Positions 1-8,833 are shown, counted from the stretch's first letter. The stretch is DNA of 40,327 nt from Actinomycetota bacterium (GCA_020438795.1 JAGQTY010000019.1:1-40327), one strand, 5' to 3'. Notes: generated from the letters alone by a model not told the origin. A program made the numbers and translations.

Positions 1-62
1 ACCAGCCTGGCGGTCCGTGCCTGCTCGGCCGTGGCCGGAAGAGTGAGCGTAGCAGTGGGCAT
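1..62 (-). CDS. Anti-sigma factor kinase, RsbW-like (N-terminus only)
   Basis: Only the first 20 codons lie in the window; the gene runs off the left edge. The ATG at 62-60 shares one base with the stop of the upstream STAS gene (TGATG), so the two are translationally coupled. The visible residues begin MPTATLTLPATAEQARTARL. A leading LPA...QAR.AR pattern is common at the start of actinobacterial RsbW/SpoIIAB-type HATPase proteins, and the RsbV-RsbW gene order supports this. If correct, the protein would phosphorylate the serine of the adjacent STAS protein and hold a sigma factor. The identification rests on 20 residues and on context. Confidence 0.5.
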   Translation of the reverse strand, partial: MPTATLTLPATAEQARTARL

Positions 63-397
63 CAGGCTCCCAGCACCGCGTCGAGATCACCCTGAAGCGA
101 CATGACCGCGTCCAGGCCGGTGATCCGAAAGACCTTGACCACACGCTCGTCCGAAGCGACCACCTGCAGCGTTCCGCCTGCCTCCTTGGCGCGCTTCAGT
201 CCCTTGACCATGGCGCCGAGCCCCGTGGAATCCAGGAAGGAGACCCCGCCGAGATCGACAACCACATTCACACTGCCGCCAGCGATCAGCTCGGTCAGCA
301 CCTTCTCAAGCTTGGGCGCTGTATACACATCCAATTCGCCGGCGACCGCCACAACGGCGAAGTCACCCTCCTGACGAACCGCCACATCCAGTTCCAT
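62..397 (-). CDS. STAS-domain anti-sigma factor antagonist (RsbV/SpoIIAA-like)
   Basis: This 111-residue protein is a single STAS domain, the usual length for the family. Residues 56-61 read DSTGLG, the conserved loop in which the serine (Ser57) is phosphorylated by a partner kinase. The unphosphorylated form normally binds the anti-sigma kinase and frees a sigma factor. The start is fixed by a strong AGGAGG five to six bases before the ATG at 397. The kinase-like gene overlaps the stop codon by one base, giving a partner-switch pair. The target sigma factor is not visible. The family call is very secure; the physiological signal is unknown. Confidence 0.93.
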   Translation of the reverse strand: MELDVAVRQEGDFAVVAVAGELDVYTAPKLEKVLTELIAGGSVNVVVDLGGVSFLDSTGLGAMVKGLKRAKEAGGTLQVVASDERVVKVFRITGLDAVMSLQGDLDAVLGA

Positions 398-513
398 GGG
401 AACCTCCTGTGGTCAGCTTAGTGGCTGTTGGCCGCCGTGACTCAGGTATCCCCGGGTGACCTTCGGGCGCTGCCGCGCGCCCACGGCAGCGGAGGTTGTC
501 GGAGTCTTGTGCT

Positions 514-553
514 ACTCCTGGTTTCAGGAGTTTCAGGGTTTCAGGGTTTCTGG
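514..553. repeat. Small hairpin followed by short TTTCAGG repeats
   Basis: Bases 514-531 form a perfect 7-bp stem (ACTCCTG/CAGGAGT) around a GTTT loop. They run into three near-identical 8-9 base units (GTTTCAGGA, GTTTCAGGG, TTTCAGGG) and a degenerate fourth. The block lies in the 390-bp spacer between the divergent STAS and helicase genes. Possible roles are an mRNA hairpin or simple slipped-strand repeat expansion; no T-run follows, so it is not a convincing terminator. Confidence 0.5.
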
Positions 554-710
554 AAAGGGCCACCGGCTGCCCATACCTTGCCCATACTGCCGCGCGGGTC
601 GGGCCCCAACCGGTCCAGGAATCTTGGGTGAATGCGAAGTGGCTCATAGTCTGGGAGGAACCTGCGCAGGACCGCCGAACAGGCTGGGGTGACAGGCTCC
701 GGTCGAAGAG

Positions 711-772
711 GAGCGGCCGGCGAGGAGCGGCCGGCGGGGAGCGGCCGGCGGGGAGCGGCCGGCGGGGAGCGG
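711..772. repeat. 14-bp tandem repeat, 4.4 copies, upstream of the helicase
   Basis: The unit GAGCGGCCGGCGRG is repeated four times without spacers (711-724, 725-738, 739-752, 753-766) and a partial fifth copy begins at 767. The last three full copies are identical; the first differs at one base. The array ends 16 bases before the helicase start codon, so it lies in the promoter/5' leader. Each unit contains the palindrome CGGCCG. Length variation by slippage could alter helicase expression, but no experiment supports that. Confidence 0.85.
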
Positions 773-788
773 TCAGAGAGGAGAGTCC

Positions 789-3167
789 ATGACAGGGCCA
801 GCGCCGCTCGTGCCGTCCGTGCTGCGGGGAGCCCACACGGACGACCGGGTCGCCGGCGCCCGGACCGCGGCGCAGACCGCAGACCGGGACAGCAGGGATC
901 TGGCCACGATCACCGGGATCGTGCGCGATGCGCTGCTGACCCCTGCGACGGCCACCGTGTCGGTGCCGGCCCGACCGGGCGTCACGATGGACTGGCCTGA
1001 CTGGCTGAGTACTCCCGTCCGGGAGGCCCTGACCGGCTCGGGAGTGAGCGCGCCGTGGCGCCACCAGGTCCTGGCAGCTGAGCAGATCGTCCGGCGCCAG
1101 CACACCCTGATCGCGACAGGAACCGGAAGTGGCAAGTCGCTGGCCTACCTCATGCCGATCCTCACCGAAGTGACGGCCGGTCACGCGACCGCAATCCATC
1201 TCAGTCCCACCAAGGCGCTGGCACACGACCAGCTCGGGGCGATCAACCGCCTCGACGTCGCCGGGGTCACCGCGGCCACCTACGACGGGGACACCCCTAC
1301 AGAGGTGCGGCCATGGCTGCGCCGCCACGCGAACATCGTGCTCAGCAATCCCGACATGCTTCATCACGATCTGCTGACCGGCCACCGGCGCTGGACCCAC
1401 TTCTTCAAGCGGCTCCGCTTCGTCGTGCTCGACGAGGCCCACCACTACCGGGGTGTGTTCGGTTCGCACGTCGCGGCCCTGGTGCGGCGGCTGCGGCGGA
1501 TCTGCGCCGCGCTGGACGCTGACCCCACCTTCATCCTCGCCTCGGCCACGATGTCGGGGGCCGAGACGAACGCCACTCGCCTCGTGGGTGAGCCGGTAGC
1601 TGCGATCACGGGCGACGATTCGCCCCGCGGGCCACTGGAACTCGTGGTGGTGGATCCGGGATCGGGCCTGCAGGACGACGTCGATACACCGACCGAGCCG
1701 CCCTCGGCCTTCTCCGAGGCGGTGTCCGTGCTGACGGCGCTGACCCGCGCCCGGATCCGCACCCTGGGATTCGTGCGAGGCCGTAAGGGCAGCGAGGTCA
1801 TGGCCGGCATGGTGAAGGACCGCGTGGGCGGTCGTCTTGGCCAGACCGTCAGCGCCTACCGGGGCGGACTGCTGCCTGAGGAACGTCGCCTCCTGGAGTC
1901 ACGGCTGCGCACCGGTGAACTCAACACCGTCGCGACCACCAACGCACTGGAACTCGGCGTGGACATCTCCGGTCTCGACGCGGTGGTCCTGTGCGGATGG
2001 CCCGGGACCAGGGCGTCATTCCTGCAGCAGGTCGGGCGCGCGGGCAGAGCAGGGGCGCCGGGCGTCGCCGTCCTGATCGCCGATGACGACCCCCTCGACC
2101 GCTTCGTCGTCAACCACGCCGATCGGCTGCTGCGTGACCCGCTGGAGACCACCGTCGTCAACGTCGACAACCCCCACGTCCTGCTGCCCCAGCTCTGCGC
2201 CGCGATCGCTGAGCTCCCGGACTCCGCAATGGGCCTGACTGGCTGGTTCGGATCCCAGACCGACCCCCTGTGCCAGCTCCTGCTGGAACGACGGTGGGTC
2301 CGCGACAGGCGGGGGACACTGCATTGGACCGCGGAGCAACGCGGCGCCTCGCTGGTCGACCTGCGCGGCAGCGGCCGAGGACCCGTGAGGATCACCGACC
2401 GCGAGACCGGCACGATCCTCGGGACGGTCGACGAGTCCTCCGCGCCCGCTCACGTGCACCCAGGTGCGGTGTATGTGCACCTGGGACAGCTGTTCCTCAT
2501 CGAGGAACTCGACCTGGAGGGCGGCGTGGCCATCGCCCGCCGCGCCTCGCCCCAGTTCCTCACGGCACCCACATCCAGCAGCAGTCTCTCCGTGCGGCAC
2601 ATCCACCACCAGGCACGAATCGGTGGCGCGACCCTGGCTCACGGCGAGGTCGAAGTCACCTCGCAGGTGACCGGATTCACCCGCAAGTCCTTCCAGGGGC
2701 AGTTCCTGGGTTTCGAGCCGCTGGAGATGCCGGTGAGCCGGCTGCACACCGAAGCGGTCTGGTGGGCACTGCCCGACGCTGTCCGCAACCGCCTGGAGGT
2801 TCCCGACCAATTGCTGCCCGGTGGCCTGCACGCCGCCGAACACGCATCGATCGGTATTCTGCCGGGGTTCGCCAGTTGTGATCGCTGGGACATCGGCGGG
2901 CTGAGCACCGACCTGCACCCGGACACGGGTATGCCGACCGTATTCGTGTACGACGGGCATCCTGGCGGCGCCGGCATCGCCGAACACGCCTTCGCGAACG
3001 CCTCGAGCTGGCTCACGGCGACGCGCGATGTGATCGTCACCTGCCGATGTGAGGGCGGGTGTCCGCGATGCGTCCAGTCACCCAAGTGCGGCAACGGCAA
3101 CGAGCCGCTCGACAAGCTGGTCGCGGTCACCATACTGCGCCACCTGACCGAAGATCAGGCCCGGTGA
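789..3167 (+). CDS. DEAD/DEAH-box helicase with C-terminal zinc-cysteine domain (MrfA/YprA/Rv3649-like)
   Basis: A 792-residue superfamily 2 helicase. It has ATGTGSGKS (Walker A, residues 109-117), DEAH (215-218), SAT (252-254) and QVGRAGR (motif VI, 414-420). A C-terminal region with five cysteines (C752, C754, C758, C761, C767) matches the zinc-binding DUF1998/MZB domain of this family. Bacillus MrfA, a family member, acts in mitomycin-lesion repair; a DNA-repair role here is inferred. The ATG at 789 follows a GAGGAG ribosome site. The gene lies beside Tad-pilus genes, the 'helicase/secretion neighbourhood' of actinobacteria, and is convergent with the TadE-like gene (13 bases between stops). 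A repeat array precedes the start. Confidence 0.93.
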   Translation: MTGPAPLVPSVLRGAHTDDRVAGARTAAQTADRDSRDLATITGIVRDALLTPATATVSVPARPGVTMDWPDWLSTPVREALTGSGVSAPWRHQVLAAEQIVRRQHTLIATGTGSGKSLAYLMPILTEVTAGHATAIHLSPTKALAHDQLGAINRLDVAGVTAATYDGDTPTEVRPWLRRHANIVLSNPDMLHHDLLTGHRRWTHFFKRLRFVVLDEAHHYRGVFGSHVAALVRRLRRICAALDADPTFILASATMSGAETNATRLVGEPVAAITGDDSPRGPLELVVVDPGSGLQDDVDTPTEPPSAFSEAVSVLTALTRARIRTLGFVRGRKGSEVMAGMVKDRVGGRLGQTVSAYRGGLLPEERRLLESRLRTGELNTVATTNALELGVDISGLDAVVLCGWPGTRASFLQQVGRAGRAGAPGVAVLIADDDPLDRFVVNHADRLLRDPLETTVVNVDNPHVLLPQLCAAIAELPDSAMGLTGWFGSQTDPLCQLLLERRWVRDRRGTLHWTAEQRGASLVDLRGSGRGPVRITDRETGTILGTVDESSAPAHVHPGAVYVHLGQLFLIEELDLEGGVAIARRASPQFLTAPTSSSSLSVRHIHHQARIGGATLAHGEVEVTSQVTGFTRKSFQGQFLGFEPLEMPVSRLHTEAVWWALPDAVRNRLEVPDQLLPGGLHAAEHASIGILPGFASCDRWDIGGLSTDLHPDTGMPTVFVYDGHPGGAGIAEHAFANASSWLTATRDVIVTCRCEGGCPRCVQSPKCGNGNEPLDKLVAVTILRHLTEDQAR

Positions 3168-3180
3168 GCGCTCTGGAGCC

Positions 3181-3516
3181 TCACCATTGACCTGTCCGGC
3201 GCGCAAGTGTGGCAGCCGAGGCGGCTCTTCGGCGCCCCGACCCTGAACCCACGTCCACATGGACGACTGGCCCGTCCAGCTCGCAGGAGACCAGAGTCAC
3301 CCGGTTGGCTGAGGCCACGGCGGCGGCTGAATCGCAGGCAGCGGGTTCGAACAGGCGGGCGGCGGCAGCCAGCGCAGCGAGGTCGGCGACGCTCTCCAGA
3401 TGCGCGACCAGCGCCAGTCCACGCAGGTGCTGCACAAGCACCAGACCTGCAGCGCACAAGGCAGTCGTCAGGAACACGACCAGCACGGAAGCACTGCCCC
3501 GCGCGCCCTCACCCAT
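3181..3516 (-). CDS. TadE/TadG-like minor pilin (Rv3654c-like)
   Basis: A 111-residue protein with one N-terminal hydrophobic helix (about residues 9-30) preceded by a short basic, glycine-rich leader, then a small alanine-rich exported domain with two cysteines (about 60 and 78). This form and position match the helicase/secretion-neighbourhood TadE-like proteins such as M. tuberculosis Rv3654c, thought to be minor pilins or surface components of the Flp/Tad system. The ATG at 3516 overlaps the end of the upstream tadE gene by 8 bases, so translation is likely coupled. It is last in the pilus operon and is now separated from the operon's upstream genes by the 15-kb element. Confidence 0.8.
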   Translation of the reverse strand: MGEGARGSASVLVVFLTTALCAAGLVLVQHLRGLALVAHLESVADLAALAAAARLFEPAACDSAAAVASANRVTLVSCELDGPVVHVDVGSGSGRRRAASAATLARRTGQW

Positions 3517-3889
3517 GACACGTGCCCGCCACGCCCGGCTCGGGGAGCGCGAAGATATCCGAGGACACCTGCCAACTCAGCCCGGAACCGCCCCAGGGTC
3601 CCGCCACAATCGTCCGGCGCACCCGAACCAGGATCTCGACCGGGCCCCGCTCCACACTCACGGTCGCGCCGGGCAGCACGGGCTGTGGAAGCTCGTCGCA
3701 ACGCAGCGCCGCCCTCGCCGTGGCACGCGCAGTCTCGATCGCCAGCACCTGAAGACCCGCGGTGAGCAGGAACGTCACGAGTGCCCCGGAGATCACCACC
3801 AGCAGCGGCAGCGCCAGCGCCAGCTCCACGGTCACGAAGCCGGCAGTCCGGTGCGGGGAAGCCAGCGCGCGGCAATGACTCCCCCACAC
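3509..3889 (-). CDS. TadE-family minor pilin (Rv3655c-like)
   Basis: A 126-residue TadE protein. The sequence GFVTVELALALP (about residues 17-28) is the TadE signature: a pilin-like N-terminus with a conserved glutamate followed by a hydrophobic helix to about residue 48. The remaining ~75 residues form the exported domain with a pair of cysteines. The GTG at 3889 lies four bases after the stop of the DUF4244 pilin remnant, with AGGTGGGGA upstream as a possible ribosome site. In the intact locus it would be co-transcribed behind the pilin gene; the integrated element now lies between it and tadABC, so it may be silent or depend on a promoter in the element's left end. Confidence 0.85.
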   Translation of the reverse strand: MWGSHCRALASPHRTAGFVTVELALALPLLVVISGALVTFLLTAGLQVLAIETARATARAALRCDELPQPVLPGATVSVERGPVEILVRVRRTIVAGPWGGSGLSWQVSSDIFALPEPGVAGTCHG

Positions 3890-3892
3890 CGG

Positions 3893-4011
3893 TCAGTTCC
3901 CCACCTGGGAGAAACCCGACTCGAAGACCCCACGCAACAGGCCCGCGAACCAGTCGCTGGTGAGCAGGCGCAGCATCAGGCCTCCGAGCCCGATCACCGC
4001 GATGGTGCCGA
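3893..4011 (-). pseudogene. DUF4244/Flp-type pilin gene, C-terminal fragment (split by element)
   Basis: This minus-strand remnant encodes about 39 residues (GTIAVIGLGGLMLRLLTSDW and onward, to a TGA at 3895-3893). They match the hydrophobic helix and tail of the DUF4244 family (Rv3656c-like), the small Flp-type pilin between tadC and tadE in actinobacteria. It has no start of its own. The missing N-terminal half, with the prepilin cleavage site, is on the same strand at 19383-19479. Joining base 19383 directly to base 4011 gives an uninterrupted frame of about 70 codons, the usual family length. The split is therefore caused by the 4012-19382 insertion. Confidence 0.88.
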
Positions 4012-4022
4012 TTTGTTGGTAT
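4012..4022 (+). repeat. Left terminal inverted repeat of the element
   Basis: TTTGTTGGTAT, perfectly complementary to bases 19372-19382. It lies directly next to the truncated pilin frame. Confidence 0.8.
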
Positions 4023-4146
4023 GCAGCAGGGACTCCCCCTCCTGGGGCGCATCACGGCCACTGGCGAGGCTAGGGAAGCAGTGTTGCTATGGGCCCGGTG
4101 CTGGCGTGTCTGACGCTGGGAGGGGCGCAAAGGCAGGCTACCTTGG

Positions 4147-5337
4147 ATGGTGCTTGTTGATCCGGACTCGGCCCCGCCGAAGGTCGTACGAAAGCGTGTG
4201 GTCCTTGACCAGTCATGCGCTTTGTCGTATTGGACCCTGTTGGCGGGCGACTCGTTGCTCCCTGTGCCTGTGGTCGATGACTTCCTGCGAGATGTTGTAG
4301 CAGTCCGGGGTTGTGCTTCCAGCACATCCAAGACCTATGCGGGGATGCTCAGCGCTGTGACTCAGTTCCGACTCGCATCGGAAGCCTCGTGGGAATCCGT
4401 CGCCGAACACTTCGACGCGTATCTACTCTGGCGCCGCAGACGGAAGCGCGACTCGGCTGGACGAGGATTCGGAGTAGGGGCGTCCGCGGCGACGATCAAC
4501 CAGGAGCTTGGGGTCATCGCTCAATTGTTCGACTATGGGACCGAGCGAGGGGGGATAGAGGCCCGAGTAGCTCCACTTGTCCTTGAGTACTCGCCGGCCC
4601 GGTGGACCGCTTCCGTTAAGGCTCATACGCGTTCTGGTCGCGCGCGGCCTAAGTACCGGGTTCGCACAGGCGCGAAGGGCGCTGATCGCGCCTTGATTCG
4701 TCGGAGGGAGCAGCCCAGAGCCGCTACCGACGATGAGGTCGTCGCGCTACTCACTCATGCTTCATCTGCACGGGACCGCCTGGCTATCGGACTCATGCGC
4801 GTTCCCGGCCTTCGTGTGGGGGCGGTTGCGACGCTTCGCCGCGACCGGATCCACACCGTACAAGGCAAGTGTCAGTGGGATCGTTTGGGGGCGCACGTCC
4901 ATGTTCAGGACTCGGGGGATCATCCAGGGATGGACGGGGTCAAATACCCGGCCGTACTCCCGTTGGGCGGTCAGGTCCTTCAGTTGTATTGGGCCTGGCT
5001 TGAGGAGCGGCGCAGCATTGCTGGAGCCTCGCGATCTCCCTGGCTATTTGTGACGCTACCCGGTTCCCCAAGGATCTCGAGCGGACAGCCTATCTCTGCA
5101 AGCGGCATACGGCAGGTCATCGGCAACCTTTGCCACAAGGCAGGGACCCGGCATCTCACGCCCCACCAGCTGCGGCACGCGATGGGTGAGCAGGCGGCTG
5201 ACATGGGGTTGGCCCCTGACATCCTGCAGGTCCTCCTTGGACATAGTTCCATCGAGTCCCAACAGACGTACCGTCACCCGTCCTCGGAAGCCATGGCCAG
5301 CGCTGTCGAACGGCTGGATTCGAGAGTTCCTCTGTGA
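4147..5337 (+). CDS. Tyrosine recombinase, TnpA-like (Tn554 family)
   Basis: A 396-residue site-specific recombinase. An N-terminal SAM-like DNA-binding region (about 40-150) is followed by a catalytic domain with R223 (in GLRVG), probable K266, H340-x-x-R343 (HQLRH), H366 (in GHSS) and nucleophile Y375. All family residues are present, so the enzyme looks active. It is first of three genes with coupled ends; the next gene starts inside its stop codon (GTGA). The order small tyrosine recombinase, large tyrosine recombinase, coiled-coil protein is that of Tn554 tnpABC. The ATG at 4147 lacks a clear ribosome site, so the start is less certain. The GC content is visibly lower than in the host genes. 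Confidence 0.88.
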   Translation: MVLVDPDSAPPKVVRKRVVLDQSCALSYWTLLAGDSLLPVPVVDDFLRDVVAVRGCASSTSKTYAGMLSAVTQFRLASEASWESVAEHFDAYLLWRRRRKRDSAGRGFGVGASAATINQELGVIAQLFDYGTERGGIEARVAPLVLEYSPARWTASVKAHTRSGRARPKYRVRTGAKGADRALIRRREQPRAATDDEVVALLTHASSARDRLAIGLMRVPGLRVGAVATLRRDRIHTVQGKCQWDRLGAHVHVQDSGDHPGMDGVKYPAVLPLGGQVLQLYWAWLEERRSIAGASRSPWLFVTLPGSPRISSGQPISASGIRQVIGNLCHKAGTRHLTPHQLRHAMGEQAADMGLAPDILQVLLGHSSIESQQTYRHPSSEAMASAVERLDSRVPL

Positions 5338-8189
5338 GTGCTGACCAGGGTGCCAGGTCCCTTGCGCCGACCTCGGCTGGGGATTCGAAACAAGCACCGC
5401 ACAGCACTGCTTCGGCTGCAGCCACTCTCAACCCCGACTGGAAGAGGCTTGAGGAGTTGGGGTTGGACCGATCCCTACGCCAGTGGGTCTTTCCATTTGG
5501 GCCAGAGCCAACATGGTGGCACGACCTCACCACGTGTAACCGCAGCGGATGCCCCTACCCAACACGAGCGAAGGTCTGCGTCAGTTGCTCCACGGTCTGG
5601 CGCCGAGCCAACCAAGCCAAGGACGTCCGGTTGTCAGTTGAGGATTGGCTGGCCCTGACACCGCCGCGACCGCCACATTTTAGGAGGAGAGACTACACAC
5701 GTCGGTGCTGTCGCATCTGCTCCAGCCCTGGGCACGAACGCTCCGGAAAAGGCCCCTACGACCTGTGCAGCCCTCATAGGCTCAAACTCTCGAAGGCAGC
5801 CGGTACAAGCCCGACAGTGGCCGCCGATCCCACAGAGTGGATACGCAGTCAGACGCCACTCCCAACGTTTGGTCGATGCCGAGCCAAGGTTCTGGAATCG
5901 CTAGCTTGCCCGGACTGGGCCGACTCGACCACAGGGTTCTGTTCGCCGCACCATGAGCAGGCAAAGAAGCAGGGGATCCACGGCCGCTCTCAGCTGGAGG
6001 ATTGGTTCGCGATCCCACGGCCGCTCGCGATGAGGACCGCAGCCGAGACGATCGATTTCTCCTATCTGACCGAGGACCTGTTCCGAGAGACCGTCTGGAA
6101 CATCGGCGAGGACTTGCTCCAGCAATCAATGAAACTCTCACCGCAGATGATCAACACAGTGCTACGTAGTCTGCCTGTGGGATGCCACAGCCTAGTCGCC
6201 CCAGAAGCAGCTGAGATCCGAGTCAACCACGACCCTCGAAGGTTCCTGAAACGATGGAGGCGGCGAACTAGCCTGGCACTCTCCTCACCCAAGGACGAGG
6301 TCCACCGCGACGCAATCCGTCTGGCGGTGCTGGATGATCGTTTCTCGGACAAGCACACCCTCTCCGTGGAGGATGTATCACAGCCATGGCTGCGCAGCGC
6401 CGTGGCTTCGCAGATCACCCACCTCGTCGCAGTGGGCGCGAGCCTCACGAACTTCTTCGAGGCTGGGAAGTCTGCCAGGTGGTTCAGCGCGTATCTTCGC
6501 ACGCTTCCTGAGGGTGGAGACGCTCCAGCGTTGCTGACGCGCAGCCTTGTGTGCGACGGCTTTCGCAGATGGCTGGACTCTCGCCGGGAGGGTTACCTCG
6601 AATGGCTCGGGCTCGAAGGAGAACACGACGCTGCTGCGGCTGCCCATCGCCGCTCCTTGGAGGAAAGGTACTTCCTACCTTCCCATGGAGGTGGGCACAA
6701 CCCCAACCTGACTCACTTGAAGGTGTCCGCTGGCACTCGGACGACCATCCTTCGGCGCACACAGGAGCTCCTGGACGATCAGCGCGAACTCCTGACAGCT
6801 TTGGGCTGCTCAGGCTGGCGCCTGCACAAGAGCTCGATCCCGACCACAACGCAGACCCGCCTGCTGGTGCAGGAAGAACACGGCACCGTGGGGCAGGCCC
6901 GCGCGCTGCCTCAGGCCGTCGCTGCCCAGTTGGACAGGCACTTCCATCTCCTCGGCGAGGACGGCACCCCCCGGAACATGATTGAGTTCATTAGGGGCAG
7001 CGGACGCCGCCCCGAGGACACCATCGAGATGCACTTCAACTGTCTGTCAGAGCGGGTACACCGCACCGCAGATGGAACAGAACGGACTCATACGTGGCTC
7101 ACCTACACTGACCGGCTGAAGGACGGACGAGGTGGACACCCGGTGTCCATTCCACTATTCACCAGCACTGCAGCCGTAGTTCGCCGACAACAAGCCTACG
7201 TGCGTCGCACCCATCCCAAGTGGTTCAACGAGGAAGGGCAGCCCAAGAACCCAAACTTGCGGCTCTTCCCGACGAGAGCGACCAACCCGCAAGGGACTCG
7301 CGGAGTGAGCGCCAAGTCACTTGGGAGCTGGATTGGTCAATGGGTCGGGCGACCCGGCGCAAGGCGAGCCCGAAACATCCGCACTATCCCTCAACCTCTG
7401 ATCACCACCGATGGCACTCCCTATCCCGCCTCTCGGATCACTCCCTACACGTTTCGTCACACCTTCGGCCAAGACCTCTGGGACGCGGGTGTCGCGATCG
7501 ACACAATACAGGCGCTCATGGGACACGACGATCTCGCAAGCACGCAGATTTACGCACAACCCAACGACGAGGCAAAAGTTGCCGCCGTCGAGGCCCTGGA
7601 ACGTCTCCGGCAAGCGACGATCTCACAGGCCGGAGATGTGGTAATGCTTGGAGTCCCCTCCATAGGGCTCCAGGAGCATGACAACGTCACACGAGCCGTG
7701 ATGAACTGTGGCCGTTGCGCGGAAAAGGGCCGCGTCTCAACACACGGAGGTCATTGCCCACTGGGCGGCCACTGCACCAACTGCACCGAATGGAGGGCCA
7801 GCGTCGCCGACCTACCAGACCTACACCGAAGCAGAAGGAGGACAGCAGCCGTGCTTGAGCGAATGGAGGCGGGACTCGCCCCGGAAGGTGTGCTCACAAC
7901 GGCACAGATCGAAACTCTGCGCCTCGAAGTGACAAGGCTGGACGACATACTTGAGAAGCTCGAGGACGAACTCGATAGCTCGCCGGAGGTCAGCGACGAT
8001 CAGCGGACGAAGGTTCGCGAGATGCTGGCACTGAACACTCGGATCGACCTTGACATTCTCGAACCCCTAGGTGAAAACCGGGGTTTGGTGAGGCTGACTC
8101 CAGATCGCCGGATTGAGCACCCTCTCGCTGCCCTGGAAGCCCAGGAAGTTGATGACAATATGCAGGGAAACCAATGGCGTCAAACGTGA
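5334..8189 (+). CDS. Large tyrosine recombinase with zinc-finger-like clusters, TnpB-like
   Basis: A 951-residue protein, much longer than Tn554 TnpB (about 630). The catalytic domain lies at about 540-760: R558/R559, then Y705-x-x-R708-H709, G730-H731 and nucleophile Y740. The first position of the HxxR box is Tyr, a tolerated variation. The N-terminal 210 residues hold three cysteine groups (C68/C73/C82/C85; C125/C126/C129/C145 with H148; C182/C192/C203 with H206-H207), each likely to bind zinc. A further Cys/His-rich stretch follows the catalytic domain (about 787-815, NCGRC...GGHCTNC). The C-terminus is charged and helical. The GTG start overlaps the tnpA-like stop by 4 bases. It probably works with the two neighbours in transposition. 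Confidence 0.85.
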   Translation: MSADQGARSLAPTSAGDSKQAPHSTASAAATLNPDWKRLEELGLDRSLRQWVFPFGPEPTWWHDLTTCNRSGCPYPTRAKVCVSCSTVWRRANQAKDVRLSVEDWLALTPPRPPHFRRRDYTRRCCRICSSPGHERSGKGPYDLCSPHRLKLSKAAGTSPTVAADPTEWIRSQTPLPTFGRCRAKVLESLACPDWADSTTGFCSPHHEQAKKQGIHGRSQLEDWFAIPRPLAMRTAAETIDFSYLTEDLFRETVWNIGEDLLQQSMKLSPQMINTVLRSLPVGCHSLVAPEAAEIRVNHDPRRFLKRWRRRTSLALSSPKDEVHRDAIRLAVLDDRFSDKHTLSVEDVSQPWLRSAVASQITHLVAVGASLTNFFEAGKSARWFSAYLRTLPEGGDAPALLTRSLVCDGFRRWLDSRREGYLEWLGLEGEHDAAAAAHRRSLEERYFLPSHGGGHNPNLTHLKVSAGTRTTILRRTQELLDDQRELLTALGCSGWRLHKSSIPTTTQTRLLVQEEHGTVGQARALPQAVAAQLDRHFHLLGEDGTPRNMIEFIRGSGRRPEDTIEMHFNCLSERVHRTADGTERTHTWLTYTDRLKDGRGGHPVSIPLFTSTAAVVRRQQAYVRRTHPKWFNEEGQPKNPNLRLFPTRATNPQGTRGVSAKSLGSWIGQWVGRPGARRARNIRTIPQPLITTDGTPYPASRITPYTFRHTFGQDLWDAGVAIDTIQALMGHDDLASTQIYAQPNDEAKVAAVEALERLRQATISQAGDVVMLGVPSIGLQEHDNVTRAVMNCGRCAEKGRVSTHGGHCPLGGHCTNCTEWRASVADLPDLHRSRRRTAAVLERMEAGLAPEGVLTTAQIETLRLEVTRLDDILEKLEDELDSSPEVSDDQRTKVREMLALNTRIDLDILEPLGENRGLVRLTPDRRIEHPLAALEAQEVDDNMQGNQWRQT

Positions 8190-8833
8190 CTACCACCCAA
8201 CGTGCCCACGCCCTCAGGCTGGGGAGGCTCAAGGCTGCCGAGTCTGGGCGCGCTCGTGCCGAGTCTCGACGTTCGCGAGTGGAATCGGTGCTCGACCAGC
8301 TTGAGCAAGCTGGCGAGCTCGTCGCGAACATCGAAATCGCCCGGCGAGCCGGCGTCGGCAAGAACTACCTCCGCGAATCTGCACCAGATCTGGCAGCACG
8401 CGCCAGGCAAGTCCGTTCACGTTTAGCTGGCGAACGCGCCGAACAGGCACTTGCCCAACAAGACGAACTACGGGAGCAGATCATTTCCGAGAACGATCAG
8501 CTGCTGGGTGAGCTGCAACGACGAGGCGAGCGTATACACTTCCTCGAAAATGAACTCGCCGAGGCCCGAGCGCAGTCCTTGGCAGACCGCCATGGTCGTA
8601 TTGACGGCCCCACGAGTGCCGCTCTTAGAGATCAGAACGGACAGCTCAGTGACAGGGTCCGTGAGCTTGAGGCAGCGAACCGTCGCCTCACGATGGAGCG
8701 GGACACCTTGCGACACGAGCTCGCCGACAAGCTGCGTGAACTTCGAGAAGCCCAGCGGCGCATTGACGCGTCAGCCGCAGCCCTGCAGCAATCCGAACGG
8801 GCAATGCGTCGCCATCTCACCGCTGACGACTAA
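8174..8833 (+). CDS. Coiled-coil DNA-binding protein, TnpC-like (DUF6262-type)
   Basis: A 219-residue basic/charged protein overlapping the tnpB-like gene by 16 bases. Residues about 37-70 resemble a small helix-turn-helix (VLDQLEQAG...IARRAGVGKNYLR). From about 78 to 215 the protein is a long heptad-rich coiled coil (Glu/Gln/Arg/Leu). Proteins of this form follow pairs of tyrosine recombinases in Tn554-like elements; Tn554 TnpC stimulates and orients transposition. A similar accessory role is inferred. The start ATG at 8174 is preceded by a weak GGAAACC and relies on coupling to the upstream gene. Confidence 0.78.
   Translation: MASNVTTTQRAHALRLGRLKAAESGRARAESRRSRVESVLDQLEQAGELVANIEIARRAGVGKNYLRESAPDLAARARQVRSRLAGERAEQALAQQDELREQIISENDQLLGELQRRGERIHFLENELAEARAQSLADRHGRIDGPTSAALRDQNGQLSDRVRELEAANRRLTMERDTLRHELADKLRELREAQRRIDASAAALQQSERAMRRHLTADD

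Noticed and set aside
711..772. CRISPR-like repeat array
   Set aside because: The 14-base units are directly adjacent with no spacers, and no cas gene is present.
363..1469. Minus-strand frame of 368 codons over the STAS-helicase spacer
   Set aside because: It overlaps the STAS start and the helicase antisense, includes the repeat array and has no family.
3209..4300. Plus-strand frame of 363 codons over the tadE genes and the element end
   Set aside because: It crosses the element boundary and runs antisense to two recognised pilin genes; low-complexity content.
4147..8833. Recombinase-in-trio (RIT) element
   Set aside because: Only two of the three genes are tyrosine recombinases; the third is a coiled-coil protein, as in Tn554.
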